Counted from the stretch's first letter, positions 1 to 10,830 are shown. The stretch is DNA of 64,000 nucleotides from Myxocyprinus asiaticus (GCF_019703515.2 NC_059388.1:1191501-1255500), one strand, 5' to 3'. Made by a program: numbers and translations. The notes: generated from the sequence alone by a model not told the origin.

Positions 1-179
1 CCAGCTTCTCCATGTCCCCGCAATGATTCTCTCTCTCTCCCCGTGATTCGCTGCTGGGATCGAGATAAAAAGTTACGAGCTAATAAAGCTTTAAAACCTT
101 GTTGCAGCTGCTCGAGGCTCAAACATTCCCACAAAAATGGGAAAATTCCCAACTTTAGCCAACTCGTTTATGCTGAGTG

Positions 180-1700
180 ACCCAACTGTGTCCTCTGACC
201 CACTTCATCTGGGTGCTGATCACAGTCCAGAGAGGATATATGCTTCAGTTTGCAAGGTGATCACCTCGCTTCTGTGGCGTCCTTTCCTACACTCTACCGG
301 TGCGGGATGCGCCAATTCTATGCTCAGAGATACAGAATCTCCTCACCAATGATGCAATAGAGTGTGTACCGGCATGCGAAGAACAGTAAGGATTTTATTG
401 CCATTATTTTCTGATAGTCAAAAAGAGTGGGGGGTTGTGGCCAATACTGGATTTGAGACAATTGAATCAGACACTCAGGAAGTCTCTGTTCAAAATGGTG
501 ACTCAGAGACAGATCCTGTCTCATGTCATTCAAGTTTAAGGTCCTACCCTTCGAGTTGTCCCTGTCTCCTCACACATTCACAAATGTGTCGATACAATGC
601 TCGCTCCACGGAAACTGAGCGGCAACAATATATTGGATTGGCCACTGCTTGCACAATCTGAGGCACAGGCTTGCAAGCACAAGGATCTGTTGCTCACACA
701 TTTGTACTAGTTGGACGTCAGGGTCAATAGGACAAAGAGTGTGTTAGGGCACATTTAACAAGTTTCCTTCCTAAGGGTGAAACTCGACTCTGTAGCCATG
801 TAGGTGCATCTGACCGACAAATACGCTCAGTCCATCATCTTACACTTGACAAAGTTCAAGTTGGGGAGAATCCTGCCATTGCGTCAGTTCCAGCGGGCAC
901 TGGGTTTGGTGGCTGCTGCAACCATTATCACCCCACCAGGCTTGCTACAGATGAGACATCTCAAATTCTGGCTCAGCCCGAGGGTCCCTAATCACACTTG
1001 GCAACATGGTCACCATTGCCTCCTAGAGACATGTCGCTGTTTAGCAATGCTAGCAATTTGGAGGAGAACTGATTTTTTATCAGAAAGGTGTGACACTCGC
1101 CAAGATGGGTAGACCTAAAGTTGTCACCACGAACGCGTCCAGCACAGCCTGGGAAGCACTGTGCGATGGACATCTGGTGTTTGACACCTGGACAAGTGCG
1201 CAAACTGTGTGGCACATAAATCGCCTGGTACTTGAAGCAATCCTCTTGGCTCTGAAAGCCTTTTGATCAGATGTGCATGAGTCTCACGTTCTGATACCGT
1301 TCGGACAGCACAGCAGTTGTGGCATATATTAATCCCCAAGGAGGAGTGAGGCCACACCTAATTCTGAACCTGGTAAGCTGAATTCTCCTCTGGAGCAAGT
1401 TATGTCTCCTATCTGTAAGTGTGACGCATGCCACCTGAACAGCGGAGCACATTTACTCTCGCATCAGAGTGTCAGGATGAGGCAATGGAGACCCCACCCT
1501 CAGTCAGTTCAGAGGATTTGGGAGGTATTCGGGGGAGCCCAGGTGGACTTGTTTGCCTCCCTTGAGACTATGCATTGTCACCTGTGGCACTTCATGACAC
1601 AAGCTCCACTAGTCTTGGATACCTTAGCTCATAGATGGCCAGCGAAATGTAAAAATATGTGTATCCCCCCATCCACTTGCTACACAGGGAAACAGTAATA
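180..1700 (+). mobile_element. Decayed DIRS-like retrotransposon, RT and RNase H remnant
   Basis: Several frames on the + strand read, in order, as broken pieces of a DIRS-type polyprotein. About 300-800 resembles the reverse transcriptase. About 850-1060 resembles the connection segment (core KFQRALG-like, then a TPPGLLQMRHL-like block). About 1105-1330 resembles RNase H (VVTTNASSTAWEA, where the family normally has Asp before the ASS block). About 1490-1650 carries the DIRS-type AQVDLFAS block followed by an APLVLDTLAHRWP-like block. Reading needs several frame changes and stops, so it is a fossil. The left end lies at or beyond the window edge. The assignment rests on remembered family motifs, and a Gypsy-type element is the alternative. 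Confidence 0.6.
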
Positions 1701-1781
1701 CTAGTTGTGCCCAGACTTTGTTGATCTCATCAACCAAATTACTGACGATATTTTAATTTAATCAAAAATAACAAAGACGAG

Positions 1782-2196
1782 GGGGGCCTGGGTAGCTCAG
1801 TGGTAAAAGACACTGGCTACCACCCCTGGAGTTCGCTAGTTCGAATCCCAGGGCGTGCTGAGTAACTCCAGCCAGGTCTCCTAAGCAACCAAATTGGCCC
1901 GGTTGTTAGGGAGGGTAGAGTCACATGGGGTAACCTCCTCGTGGTCGCTATAATGTGGTTCGTTCTCGGTGGGGCACGTGGTGAGTTGAGCGTGGATGCC
2001 GCAGTGGATGGCGTGAAGCCTCCACACACACTATGTCTCCATGGGAACACACTCAACAAGCCATGTGATAAGATGCGCGGGTTGACGGTCTCAGATGCGG
2101 AGGCAACTGGGATTTGTCCTCCGCCACCCGGATTGAGGCGAATCACTACGCGACCACGAGGACTTAAAAAGCACATTGGGAATTGGACATTCAAAT
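1782..2196 (+). mobile_element. tRNA-derived SINE, near full length
   Basis: The head is tRNA-like with a pol III A box (tagctcagtgg, about 1793-1803) and B box (gttcgaatcc, about 1840-1849). A body of about 340 bp follows, ending near a ggacttaaaa/ggacattc block. Near-identical bodies recur at 33297-33722 (+) and 42637-42839 (-), and the tRNA-like head alone at 8263-8316. It lies between two parts of the DIRS-like remnant, so it inserted after that element. It is not a functional tRNA gene, because the cloverleaf is degenerate and continues into the SINE body. Confidence 0.85.
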
Positions 2197-2539
2197 TTTT
2201 TAAAATGTTTTAGTGGGCAGTTATGTAAACACATGCACATACAAGATTATTTGTTTCTAAAACAAAATAAATAAATAGAAATTAATATGGATTCTTTGTT
2301 CACTGTTATTAATTCTTAATAACTAATATCACAGATCATAACAAAAATGTATGATGTATTCAGTGACTTAAAAATTAGTGCACTTCCAAATAGCCTATTC
2401 ATCTTATGAGCAAGAGAAACTAGCGTGCAGCCATCTTGAAAATTTTTGTCATGGAACTTCTGGTCCAGTGGTTGCTATATAGATATCTGTGGATTTACAG
2501 GTTGTAGAGTTGCCATGAGTATCATGAGTATTTTAAATT

Positions 2540-2990
2540 GTTCAGGGGATGTCATAACATAGTGGACATAGCGGCCACTCATGACCTATTTGAGGGCTTG
2601 TCTATAGGCAAACATCCTCTGGTTCTGCTGGCCATCCTCTTTTCCTCCCTTTGGGTTGGACAAGATAAAAAGACTACACATGAGGGCATTATGCATGTAC
2701 TGTACGTTGGCCATACGAGTCAATTCAGGGTGTCTGAACAACTCTTTGTTTGCTTTGGAGGATGTTCAAAGGGTTTGGCCATCTCCAAGCAAAGGGCCCA
2801 TTTGCGGCATCTGCCACCCGTTTCTCCCCATGCAGTTTTCATGGGAAGATTACATGTAAACGCGTTCAGTGGGAGATGGTGATATAAACTGGGAGACGGT
2901 GGCCAACAGTGAAAGCCGTCTGTGTAGTGCATCGTCATAGAGTAAATATGGTTTCAAAGTCACCGCTGCTGAGTTCCCACAGCTTCTCAT
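2540..2990 (+). mobile_element. DIRS-like tyrosine recombinase and terminal remnant
   Basis: The reading around 2650-2800 gives a block SEQLFVCFGG...KGLAISKQR. It resembles the part of DIRS-type tyrosine recombinases preceding the catalytic HxxR region. The following sequence (2930-3015) contains a 'cagcttctcattcgctcctttcaggg' style segment, which I associate with DIRS termini. Order and strand agree with the RT/RNase H remnant at 180-1700, so both are probably one element split by the SINE. Only short motifs are recognisable. Confidence 0.45.
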
Positions 2991-2996
2991 TCGCTC

Positions 2997-3841
2997 CTTT
3001 CAGGGAACCAAAATTACATCAGCAAGCAAGACCATTTTTAATAAGTTTTAATTTGTATTAATATGTTTTTTGTTTTTTTTCTGCAGGGGGTGCTTGATGA
3101 CTTAGAAAAATGACTATGGATTTTGCCACACTAAAGACATTTGTCCTTAAAAAAGTGTAATCTTTTAAAATTATTAATTTAAATGAATGATAACAGATAT
3201 ATTAAGAGAAATTCGCCCTTGAAATCTCCATTAAATGATTAAATAAATGTCTTAAAGTAATCACAATCGAATGTGATTGGTTCATTCTGATCAGCGCTGA
3301 GAAAATAAATGCATCACGTGACAGCGCCGTCTACATGCTACTTCATACTTTCATAAATAAAGGGGAAAAAAATTGGAGAGAATAAAAATGAAAATTACAA
3401 AATTAAAAGTAAATAAATAAATAGTCTTTGTTGCTTTTTTTATTCAAACTTTTGTTGTGATTTCACATAATAACACCACATAGTTAGCTTTTCTATTAGT
3501 AAATTTTCACTTATGAGTATGGAATTCAGCCAACCATTATAAGATTAATTCAATAAAACTATTCTACCAGCTTATACTATTTTTAAGCTTTCCCATACAG
3601 AAATCCAATATATGAACACATATAAACATAGAATCTACTGTATTTACATAGTAAATATTATTATAACTATTTATAATTTAGAATAATAATTATATATAAA
3701 ATTATATAACTATATAAAATTATAATTCATATATTTTTTTTAATTATTATTTATGTACACTAGTTTAAATACTAGTACCAGTACCACAAGTATTTGGGAA
3801 AATATGTTGAAAATATTATTTATTTTTTTTTTAAATATACT
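2997..3841. other. AT-rich intergenic DNA
   Basis: This stretch is AT-rich, with runs of taaataaata and tatata, and has no convincing reading frame or recognisable repeat. An open frame at 3753-3944 runs into the 5' end of the following LINE and is treated as chance. Confidence 0.6.
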
Positions 3842-3994
3842 AAATGTTGCATATATAGGGAGTCACGTGGCGCCATGCGAGGTTCGGACGTGTGAAAGGC
3901 GAGCTCTGCGCACTTTGCTAGTTTTAATACTTTTTGTGTCATAAACCAGTGAGACTCGATACACCCTGATTGTTAACTGCTCTAGGAAGACAAT

Positions 3995-4764
3995 ATGTCA
4001 AAGAATTCAAAATCCTCGGGATCTGGAGATATTAAAAGACACTTACGTGCTCAAGCTGAAGCCCTTGAGCAGCAGGCCGAAAGCAAGTCATTGCTGACTT
4101 GGAGGATCTTGCTGTAATATGTCGATCGATCACTGCCATGGAGACGAAATTCACTGAGATGGTTACAAGAGTGGTGGATGTTGAGAAACTGATCGATTAT
4201 CTGGAGTCATCGGAGAGGGAATTAGCTGCTAACCCGCTAGCGACCAAGGCAGACTTGGAGCGTGTCTAGGAAAAGTTGGGAGAGTTGGAGAATCGTAACC
4301 AGTGAAACAATGTCTGATTTGTTGGAATTCCTGAGGACAAAGAATGCAGAGTTATGGTGAAATTCCTAGACGGGCTCTTCCCGAGTCTGCTCGACATAAC
4401 AGGCCATAAGCTGGAAATCGAGCAAGCTCACAGAGTTCCGGCTCGGAGATCCGCGGAGGGAGACAGACACCGATCAATTCTGGCCAAATTTCTGAGATCA
4501 TCCGATAAAGATCTCGTGTTACACGAGGCGAGGAGTAAAGGAAGGCTTTCTTGGAAAAACCACAGCATTTTCTTGTTCCCAGACTTTGCAAATTCAACAA
4601 GAGAGAAACGTGATCGATTCAAGGAATGCAAGAAACTCTTACATCAACAGAAGGTCACTTTTGCACTGATGCTCCCAGACAAATTGAGAATAGATACTAA
4701 GGATGGCCACAAAATATTTACATGCCCACAGCAAGTGATGTCCTTCATAAAGTCAATGGAGTGA
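3995..4764 (+). pseudogene. L1-like ORF1 (copy A), frameshifted
   Basis: ORF1p-type RNA-binding protein of the L1 superfamily. The start reads MSKNSKSSGSGDIKRH, matching the start of copy C ORF1, but deletions and a stop disrupt the coiled-coil part (for example tag near 4267). An open part from 4354 to 4764 holds the RRM-like and C-terminal region (KFLDGLFPSLLD, EIEQAHRVPARRS, LSWKNHSIFLFPDF). Known role of the family: nucleic-acid chaperone binding the LINE RNA. This copy cannot make the full protein. Confidence 0.8.
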
Positions 4765-5501
4765 GTAAGTCATTGTGTGATACTCACGTTGCAGCCGAGT
4801 GGACCAAATGAGTACCTTTTTTGTTTCTTTTTGTGCTGGTTCCACCTAGTGGCTGGAGTTTGTTTTGTGGAATAACACTCCTTAGGGACAGTGTTGTGGA
4901 TGAATCTGCATGCTCTGTGTGCTTATGCCTCCTATTGGCTGGAGTTTGTTTTGTGGAATATTTCTTGCAGGACATTGGGGTGATTAGGTAATTTGTTGCA
5001 TTCATGTAACAGCCGAATGAGCCGGCTCACTGAATATTCGTTTGACTGCCCGAGGAAACTGAACAGCTTTTTTTTTTTGTGCTGATTCCGCTAGCGGCTG
5101 GAGCTTGTTTTGTGGAGGAACACACCTTCGGGACAGTTCTGTGGATGAATATACACGCTCTTTGTGCTTATGCCTCCTATTGGCTGGAGTTTGTTTTATA
5201 GATTATTTTCTGTTGTGTAATTCTGTCTCACAAAATTTGTATAGAAGCACCGGACTTGATCAATCTGTCGGCAAAGTTGTCGTGGGGGCTCTCGTAGGCG
5301 TACATGGACTGTTTGAGTTTAGAGGGATGGACACCAGTTAGCGCTGTCATGTGCGGGGTTAATGTGCACGTTTTTCTTTCTTTTTTCTTTTTTTTTTTTT
5401 TTGTTCTGGGGATGTTCTGGGTTTGATTGTTGCACTAATGTTGGAATGTGGTCGTTATAATTTTATTTTTTACCACTATCTATTTTTTCTAATATGTCAA
5501 A

Positions 5502-7639
5502 ATGACAAATGTTAATATGAGCAGATTGTCTCTCTCCAAGTGGAATGTGAATGGGTTGGGGCATCCCATAAAAAGAAGGAAAGTGATTTATTTTCTTAAA
5601 CATAAGAAATATAGTAGATATAGTGTTTCTTCAAGAAATGCATCTTTCCCTGCAGGAAGTTGAAAAATTTGGGAAGATATGGGGTGAATGTGTTTTCTTT
5701 AGTGCTGGCTCAAGTAAAGGCAGGGGAGTCATTACACTGATAAGTAAGCATCTACAATTCAAATGTCTCAAACAGATTAAAGATAAATTAGGAAGAGTCA
5801 TTATTGTTTTAGCAGAAATTCAGGGGCAAAGGTTGATTTTGGCTAATATTTACGCAACTAATGCTGATGATCAGGGCTTTTTTATAGATCTTGAAGGGAT
5901 GTTGCAAGCCACTGGCACCCCTCATGATGTAATATTGGGAGGATCTTTTGAGGGACTCAGTATTTTATTATTTGTCTTTGACCCCACTAGATCTATGCCT
6001 TGCACCCACAGAATTATTAATTCCTTTTCTAAGTTCTCAGGATACAGAGTCAATTGGTCTAAATCCGAAGCTTTGGCTCTGACAGCATACTGCCCAGCGA
6101 CGGCTTTTCAGCCGGGCATCTTCCAGTGGCCCAAACAGGGCATTAAGTATTTGGGCATTTTATTCCCAGCAAATTTGTGTGATTTAGTTAGAGTTAATTT
6201 TCACCCCTTAATAAAAAGGTTTTCGAGAGATGTGGGCAGGTGGACTTTATTACATTTATCTATTATTTTGAAGGTTAATTTTATGTAAATGAATTTTATT
6301 CCAAAATTCATCTATCTGCTACAGTCTCTTCCTGTAAATGTCCCCCTCTCTTATTTTAAGCAATTTGATAGCATAGCGAAGTCTTTCATTTGGAATGGTA
6401 AGCGTCCCAGATGACATTTCAATAAGTTACATAGGCCGATTGACAAAGGTGGGCTAGGCCTACCCAAGATTTAGTTTTATTATTATGCATTCGGTCTCAT
6501 ACATTTGGCTCATTGGTCGCTTCCACCTGAGAGAGCCCCTCCCTGGTTTTGTATTGAACAGGACGTTCTTGCCCCTATTTCACTATTGCAAAGCCTTTCT
6601 ATCAAACTAACCGGAGAAGTTAAGTCACACCCCGTTATCTCGCATTTGCATGCGGTATGGACAAAAGTGTCCAGAGTGTTTAATTCGGACATTTATTTAA
6701 ATGTTGCCTCAAGCATATGGCTGAACCCAAAATATGCATTAATAAGTCCCCTTTCTGCTGGTCAGAGTGGATTGTGAGGGGGGTTGCTACACTCGGTGAC
6801 CTATATGAGAGTGGAGTGTTGAGATCCTTTGAAAATTTAGTTCAACATTTTGGGATTCCCAGATCTCAGTTCTTTAGATATTTATAGCTGCGCCACCTGC
6901 TCTGTACTGTTTTTGGGAGTAGCATACACCCCCCTAAAGTGGCAGATACTCTGGGAGTGGTGATTACTGCTTTTGGAAAAGGTCATGAGGCATCAGTGTA
7001 TTACTCCCTGTTAATTCAGTGTCTGGGGGATGGAGCTTTAACTTCTATCAAGAGATTATGGGTGAAAGATTTAAACTTGGTATTGGAGGAGGGAGTGTGG
7101 GCTAGGATTCAAAAAAATGTCAAGTCAGTATCTAGAGATGCAAGGGTGAGCCTTATGCAATTCAAGATTCTATATAGATTCTATTGGACCCCCTCTAGAC
7201 TGTATAGGTTTGGTCTTAAAGACACACCTGCTGGCAATGCCAATCGGAGGATGGAGACACAGCCCATGTTTTTTGGTGGTGTGCTGAGATCCAGGAATTT
7301 TGTGTGTGACGTGTTGGACACTCGGGTTTCGTTTGGCCCCAGACTCTGTGTTTGATGGGAGGTCATCGATATAGGAGATGAATACATCAAAAATTGTGTC
7401 CTTACCAGTGTTATGACAGGCAGGCAGATTGTTTTAAGGAATGGAAGTTGGCTGGAGCACCCTCAATTCAGGAGTGGTGTGAGGAGATGGGGAGGGTGGC
7501 AGCTTTCGAGGTGGTGTCGTGTAGAAGGCTGGGGACCTGGGATTCATTTGATGGCAAATGGGGCAGTTATTTGACGTTTTTGGGGGACTCTCGTGGAGGG
7601 ACTGTAAAGAGAGAGGGGTGTAGTTTTAGATGTTTATGA
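5502..7639 (+). pseudogene. L1-like ORF2 (copy A), endonuclease-to-RT-tail deletion
   Basis: The start MTNVNMSRLSLSKWNVNGLGHP matches the endonuclease start of copy C. A frame change follows near 5615. The open part 5623-6288 runs through EN motifs (LQEMHL, ANIYATN, ILGGS) and then jumps in frame at about 5945-5955 into late RT sequence (FVFDPTRSMP, KYLGILF). Catalytic EN residues after GGDFN and the YADD box are therefore missing. The C-terminal part (6290-7639) has several stops and ends in the same tail region as copy C. It was inactive at least from the deletion onward. Confidence 0.85.
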
Positions 7640-7846
7640 TTATTATATATATGTTTTTTATTTTTATTTATTTATTTTTATCTGTGTGTGTGTACTTATG
7701 TGAGACCACAGGGATGTTTGGTGGGGGTCGGGTGGGGTTGTTGATTGAGGAGGGAGAGGGGTAGTAGTGGGAGTTAAATGTTGATTCATTGTATATATGT
7801 TTTGTTTTTCTTTGTCATTTCTATGAATCTTAAAAATGTTGCATAT

Positions 7847-8160
7847 TTAAGATTATATAAGATATATACAATAATTTGTCTTTTTATATCAGTGAAAACC
7901 ATATATGAGCATATATTTCATATATGTATTTTGCATGTATTGCCATATATCAGATTTCTGTATGGGAAAGGTTTATTGCAAGTAGCATTTCAACATCGTA
8001 AGACATGAATAACCACCAAGGTGAATGCTGAATGTGAAAAAATAAATAAAAATAAAATAAAACAAAACCAACAACAAACAAACAAAAGGAGTGAAACACA
8101 ATATGCGATGACACTAAACAAGACTACACTTAAATTATACATATTTTGACTTGAAGATTA
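7847..8160. other. AT-rich intergenic DNA
   Basis: AT-rich sequence with simple A-rich stretches (aataaataaaaataaaataaaac, about 8040-8085). I see no gene or recognisable repeat. Confidence 0.6.
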
Positions 8161-8413
8161 AATTAAATGCTGTACTGCACTAACGTCAGTCATTGTTTTC
8201 TATCAATAACCTCTCTAGAATGTTTAAGAAAAATAATCAAATATTTAACAATGAAAATTATATGGGGGCCTGTGTAGCTCAGTGAGTATTGACGCTGACT
8301 ACCACACCTGGAGTCGTCATTACATTTCATTATTTCATAATTTGATTTTAGTTTGTTGCAGAGAGGTTGATAAACAACAATGACCAACATTATTGCAGTA
8401 CAGCATTTAATTA
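8161..8413. repeat. Palindromic MITE (long inverted arms) with a SINE head in its loop
   Basis: The left arm begins aattaaatgctgtactgc (8161) and continues through tcattgttttctatcaataacctctct. The right arm ends gcagtacagcatttaatt (about 8395-8412) and contains agagaggttgataaacaacaatga. The arms pair over roughly 80 bp with a few mismatches. The sequence between them is a SINE head at 8263-8316. No coding sequence is present. The superfamily is unclear. Confidence 0.75.
8263..8316 (+). mobile_element. 5' fragment of the tRNA-derived SINE
   Basis: The block ggggcctgtgtagctcagtg... up to ctggagtcg matches the tRNA-like head of the SINEs at 1782 and 33297 and stops before the B box. It sits in the loop of the palindromic MITE at 8161-8413. 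Confidence 0.8.
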
Positions 8414-8610
8414 ATTGTAGAAAGAAAGATCACAGTGTATGGGATTTGAACATATTAACTATGAACAGATGAACTATATAAAGTAATTTAAACTTTAAAA
8501 AAACTTTAACTCTCTACCTTTAAGCTTCTACCAGCTTAAAAAGACATTTGGACATTCAAATTGCTCCTAAAAAAGGGAGATCTTGTTAAACAGTATGAGG
8601 AATATATACA

Positions 8611-8615
<5 letters not shown>

Positions 8616-8645
<30 letters not shown>
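8616..8645. repeat. (AT)n microsatellite
   Basis: Uninterrupted tatata run of about 30 bp just left of the chimeric Tc1 element. Similar runs lie at about 12765-12791, 13267-13288, 45723-45745 and 58349-58382. Confidence 0.9.
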
Positions 8646-8648
<3 letters not shown>

Positions 8649-8907
8649 TTTATACTAACAGTGAGTTACTATTACTTCTTGTATACAGCTCTGGAAAAAA
8701 TTAAGAGACCACTGCAAAATGATCAGTTTCTCTGGATTTACTATTTATAGGTATGTCTTTGAATAAAATGAACATTTTTGTTTTATTCTATAAAGTACTG
8801 ACAACATTTATCTCAAATAAAAATACTGTCATTTAGAGCATTTATTTGCATAAAATGACAACTGGTCAAAATAAAAAAGATGCAGTGTTTTCAGACCTCG
8901 AATAATC

Positions 8908-9033
8908 AAAATCAAAAAAATCAAATCACTTTATTGTCACACAGCCATATACACAAGTGCAATGGTGTGTGAAATTCTTGGGTGCAGTTCCGATCAACAT
9001 AGCAGTCGTGACAGTGACAGTGACAGTGATAAT
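8908..9033 (-). mobile_element. Severely 5'-truncated L2-type LINE tail inside the Tc1 element
   Basis: The block tcaaatcactttattgtcac ... agcagtcgtgacagtgac is the reverse complement of the 3' end of the L2-type LINE at 38758-41618 and matches the left edge of the copy at 33826. The Tc1 terminal sequence is interrupted here: cgaataat on the left resumes as ataatgcaaagaaaac on the right, while the other arm (about 9888-9912) is uninterrupted. The shared ataat is a likely short target duplication. Confidence 0.85.
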
Positions 9034-9099
9034 GCAAAGAAAACAAGTTCATATTCATTTATTAATGAACACAATACCAATGTTTTAACTTAGTAAGAG

Positions 9100-9590
9100 T
9101 TCAGAAATCAATATTTGGTGGAATAACCCTGATTTTCAATCACAGCTTTCATGTGTCTTGGCATGCTCTCTACCAGTCTTTCACATTGACATTATGCCAC
9201 TCCTGGCTCAAAAATTCAAGCATCTCGGATTTGTTTCATGGCTTGTGGCCATCCATCTTCCTCTTGATCACATTCCAAAGGTTTTCAATGGGGTTCAGGT
9301 CTGGAGATCGGGCTGGCCATGACAGGGTCTTGATCCGGTGGTTCTCCATCCACACCTTGATTGACCTGTCTGTGTGGCATGGAGCATTGTCCTGCTGGAA
9401 AAAACAATCCTCAGAGTTGGGGAATATTGTCAGAGCAGAAGGAAGCAAGTTTTCTTCCAGGATAACCTTGTACGTTAATTCATGCGTCCTTCACAAAGAC
9501 CAATCTGCCCGATTCCAGCCTTGCTGAAGCACCCCCAGATCATCACTGATCCTCCACCTGGTCGTCTAATGGTTAGACAGAAACCTGGAG
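9100..9590 (-). pseudogene. Tc1-type transposase C-terminal half (left arm)
   Basis: On the - strand, 9236-9448 reads FFQQDNAPCHTDRSIKVW, then WPARSPDLNPIENLWNVIK, the second Asp and the Glu of the DDE triad with Tc1 spacing. About 9530-9570 holds a GGSVMIWG-type block. About 9110-9235 gives the C terminus (ending in NQGYS-like sequence) in another frame. The N-terminal DNA-binding half is absent, so no transposase can be made. Confidence 0.75.
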
Positions 9591-9619
9591 AGGCCTAAAA
9601 GCCACAGTATCTCGCACCC

Positions 9620-9826
9620 ACTGTGAAATTTGCTGGAGGATTGGTGATGATCTGGGGGAAGAGGAAGATGGATGGCCACAAGCCATCAAACAAAGCCGAG
9701 CTGCTTGAATTTTTGCACCAGGAGTGGCATAAAGTCACCCAACAGCAATGTGAAAGACTGGTAGAGAACATGCCAAGACACATGAAAGCTGTGATTGAAA
9801 ATCAGGGTTATTCCACCAAATATTGA
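9620..9826 (+). pseudogene. Tc1-type transposase C terminus (right arm)
   Basis: The + strand reads AGGLVMIWG and then passes directly to KRKMDGHKPSNKAELLEFL and ends ENQGYSTKY. The segment between the GG-MIWG block and KRKMDGHK, which includes the catalytic Asp and Glu motifs, is deleted. It is the mirror image of the left arm and ends in the same terminal repeat. Confidence 0.75.
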
Positions 9827-10107
9827 TTTCTGAACTCTTCCTAAGTTAAAACATTAGTATTGTGTTGTTTATAAATGAATATGAACTTGTTTTCTTTGCA
9901 TTATTCGAGGTCTGAAAACACTACATCTTTTTTGTTATGTTGACCAGTTGTCTTTTTCTGCAAATAAATGCTCTAAATGACAATATTTTTATTTGGAATT
10001 TGGGAGAAATGTTGTCAGTACTTTATAGAATAAAACAAAAATTTTAATTTTATTCAAACACATACCTATAAATAGTAAATCCAGACAAACTGATAATTTT
10101 GCATTTC

Positions 10108-10224
10108 TCCGGTGTTGTGTCAGTTTCCCCGTCGGATTCTGTTTCCCCCTAGCCCCGCCCCCGTCCAAATGGCGAAGGAAGCGCACGTTCTCAAAAAGCT
10201 CGCCCTCGAGATACTATGCTCGTT
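10108..10224. repeat. Left arm of an outer inverted repeat (mate at 18410-18512)
   Basis: Starting ctccggtgttgtgtcagttt and containing cccctagccccgcccccgtc and gctcgccctcgagatact, this block recurs inverted at 18410-18512. After an insertion (10221-11704) the left arm resumes at about 11714-11800 (gtgctcgtaccattgag, tttatctgtagaatgttgta), matching 18365-18425 inverted. The two arms enclose the foldback-like element and LINE copy B. Confidence 0.7.
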
Positions 10225-10827
10225 TGGAAGGCTGCGTCCTCCGGAGGTCGCATTTGTCGGCCGCATACGTCATCGAGGCTGTTTCGTTTCATAAAAGCGA
10301 GTAGGACACTCCGAATGCATTCTTCGAATGCGACCTTCTTTCACGGGAATTCGGAGGATGCATGAGGTGTATCCTTCATGGGCACTCACAACCCACAATT
10401 CTTTGCTTCAATGGAAATGTCTAAAAAAAATGACGGCAATTTGCCCGTAAATATGACGTTCAAATGCAAGGAATGTTAATTCCCAAGTTGAAGTACCTCA
10501 GTAGATGGGTGCAGAGTATATAATATGTATTATTATATTAATATATAATTAAAATAAAGTATTAGACTAAAAGTACACCTGTAAAATCTATTTTCTTTTC
10601 TCTCTACATCATTATAACTCTCCTAAAATGTACCTCATTCCCTTCTCACTCAAAGCGCTCGCGCTTGTTAAAGAGTGGCGTGCTGTCATAGCAACCATGT
10701 TACGTTCCGTTTACGTTTGTCCTAGAAGGCCCATATTATTTAAACGAGATTTGTTTAAAGGAGGACACTCGGTATACTGAAGCCTTCAAAGGATGTGTCC
10801 TACCTAGCACGTAGTCTTCCAAACACG
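10221..10827. repeat. Candidate MITE with cgtttggaag-type ends
   Basis: Left end cgtttggaaggctgcgtcct and right end (reverse complement) cgtgtttggaagactacgtg form an imperfect terminal inverted repeat. It interrupts the outer inverted-repeat arm, which is continuous on the other side (18410-18425). No coding sequence and no clear target duplication. Confidence 0.5.
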
Positions 10828-10830
10828 CTG

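Larger units (their letters stand above)
3855..7833 (+). mobile_element. L1-like LINE copy A, internally deleted, with target duplication
   Basis: The element starts with a 5' UTR (gggagtcacgtggcgccatg-like) shared with copies B (14247-18186) and C (27271-33281). It is flanked by a 13-bp duplication, aaatgttgcatat, at 3842-3854 and 7834-7846, so it is a complete insertion. It carries a broken ORF1, an inter-ORF region, the ORF2 endonuclease start and the ORF2 tail. It lacks about 1.7 kb of ORF2 relative to copy C, spanning the rest of the endonuclease and most of the reverse transcriptase. Confidence 0.9.
8686..10107. mobile_element. Chimeric palindromic Tc1 element (two transposase 3' ends head to head)
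   Basis: The left end follows a TA (8684-8685) and starts cagctctggaaaaaattaag, a Tc1-type terminus. The long terminal sequence (ctctggatttactatttata, ttttgttttattctataaag, gagcatttatttgc) recurs inverted at about 9955-10107. The left half encodes transposase on the - strand. The right half encodes the same protein region on the + strand. Both halves run outward to their own C terminus and terminal repeat, so two 3' halves are joined in the middle near 9590. The right terminus is cut at about 10107 where a different inverted repeat starts. Confidence 0.75.

Noticed and set aside
1790..1860. Possible tRNA gene
   Set aside because: A and B boxes are present, but the sequence continues into the SINE body repeated at 33297 and 42637, so it is a SINE head.
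2538..2882. A host protein of 114 codons
   Set aside because: Only the central SEQLFVCFGG...SKQR part makes sense, as a recombinase fragment of the decayed DIRS-like element. The ends have no similarity and another frame carries adjoining motif pieces.
5945..5960. A genuine endonuclease-RT fusion gene in LINE copy A
   Set aside because: The in-frame join is an internal deletion relative to copy C. Both catalytic domains are incomplete and downstream stops follow.
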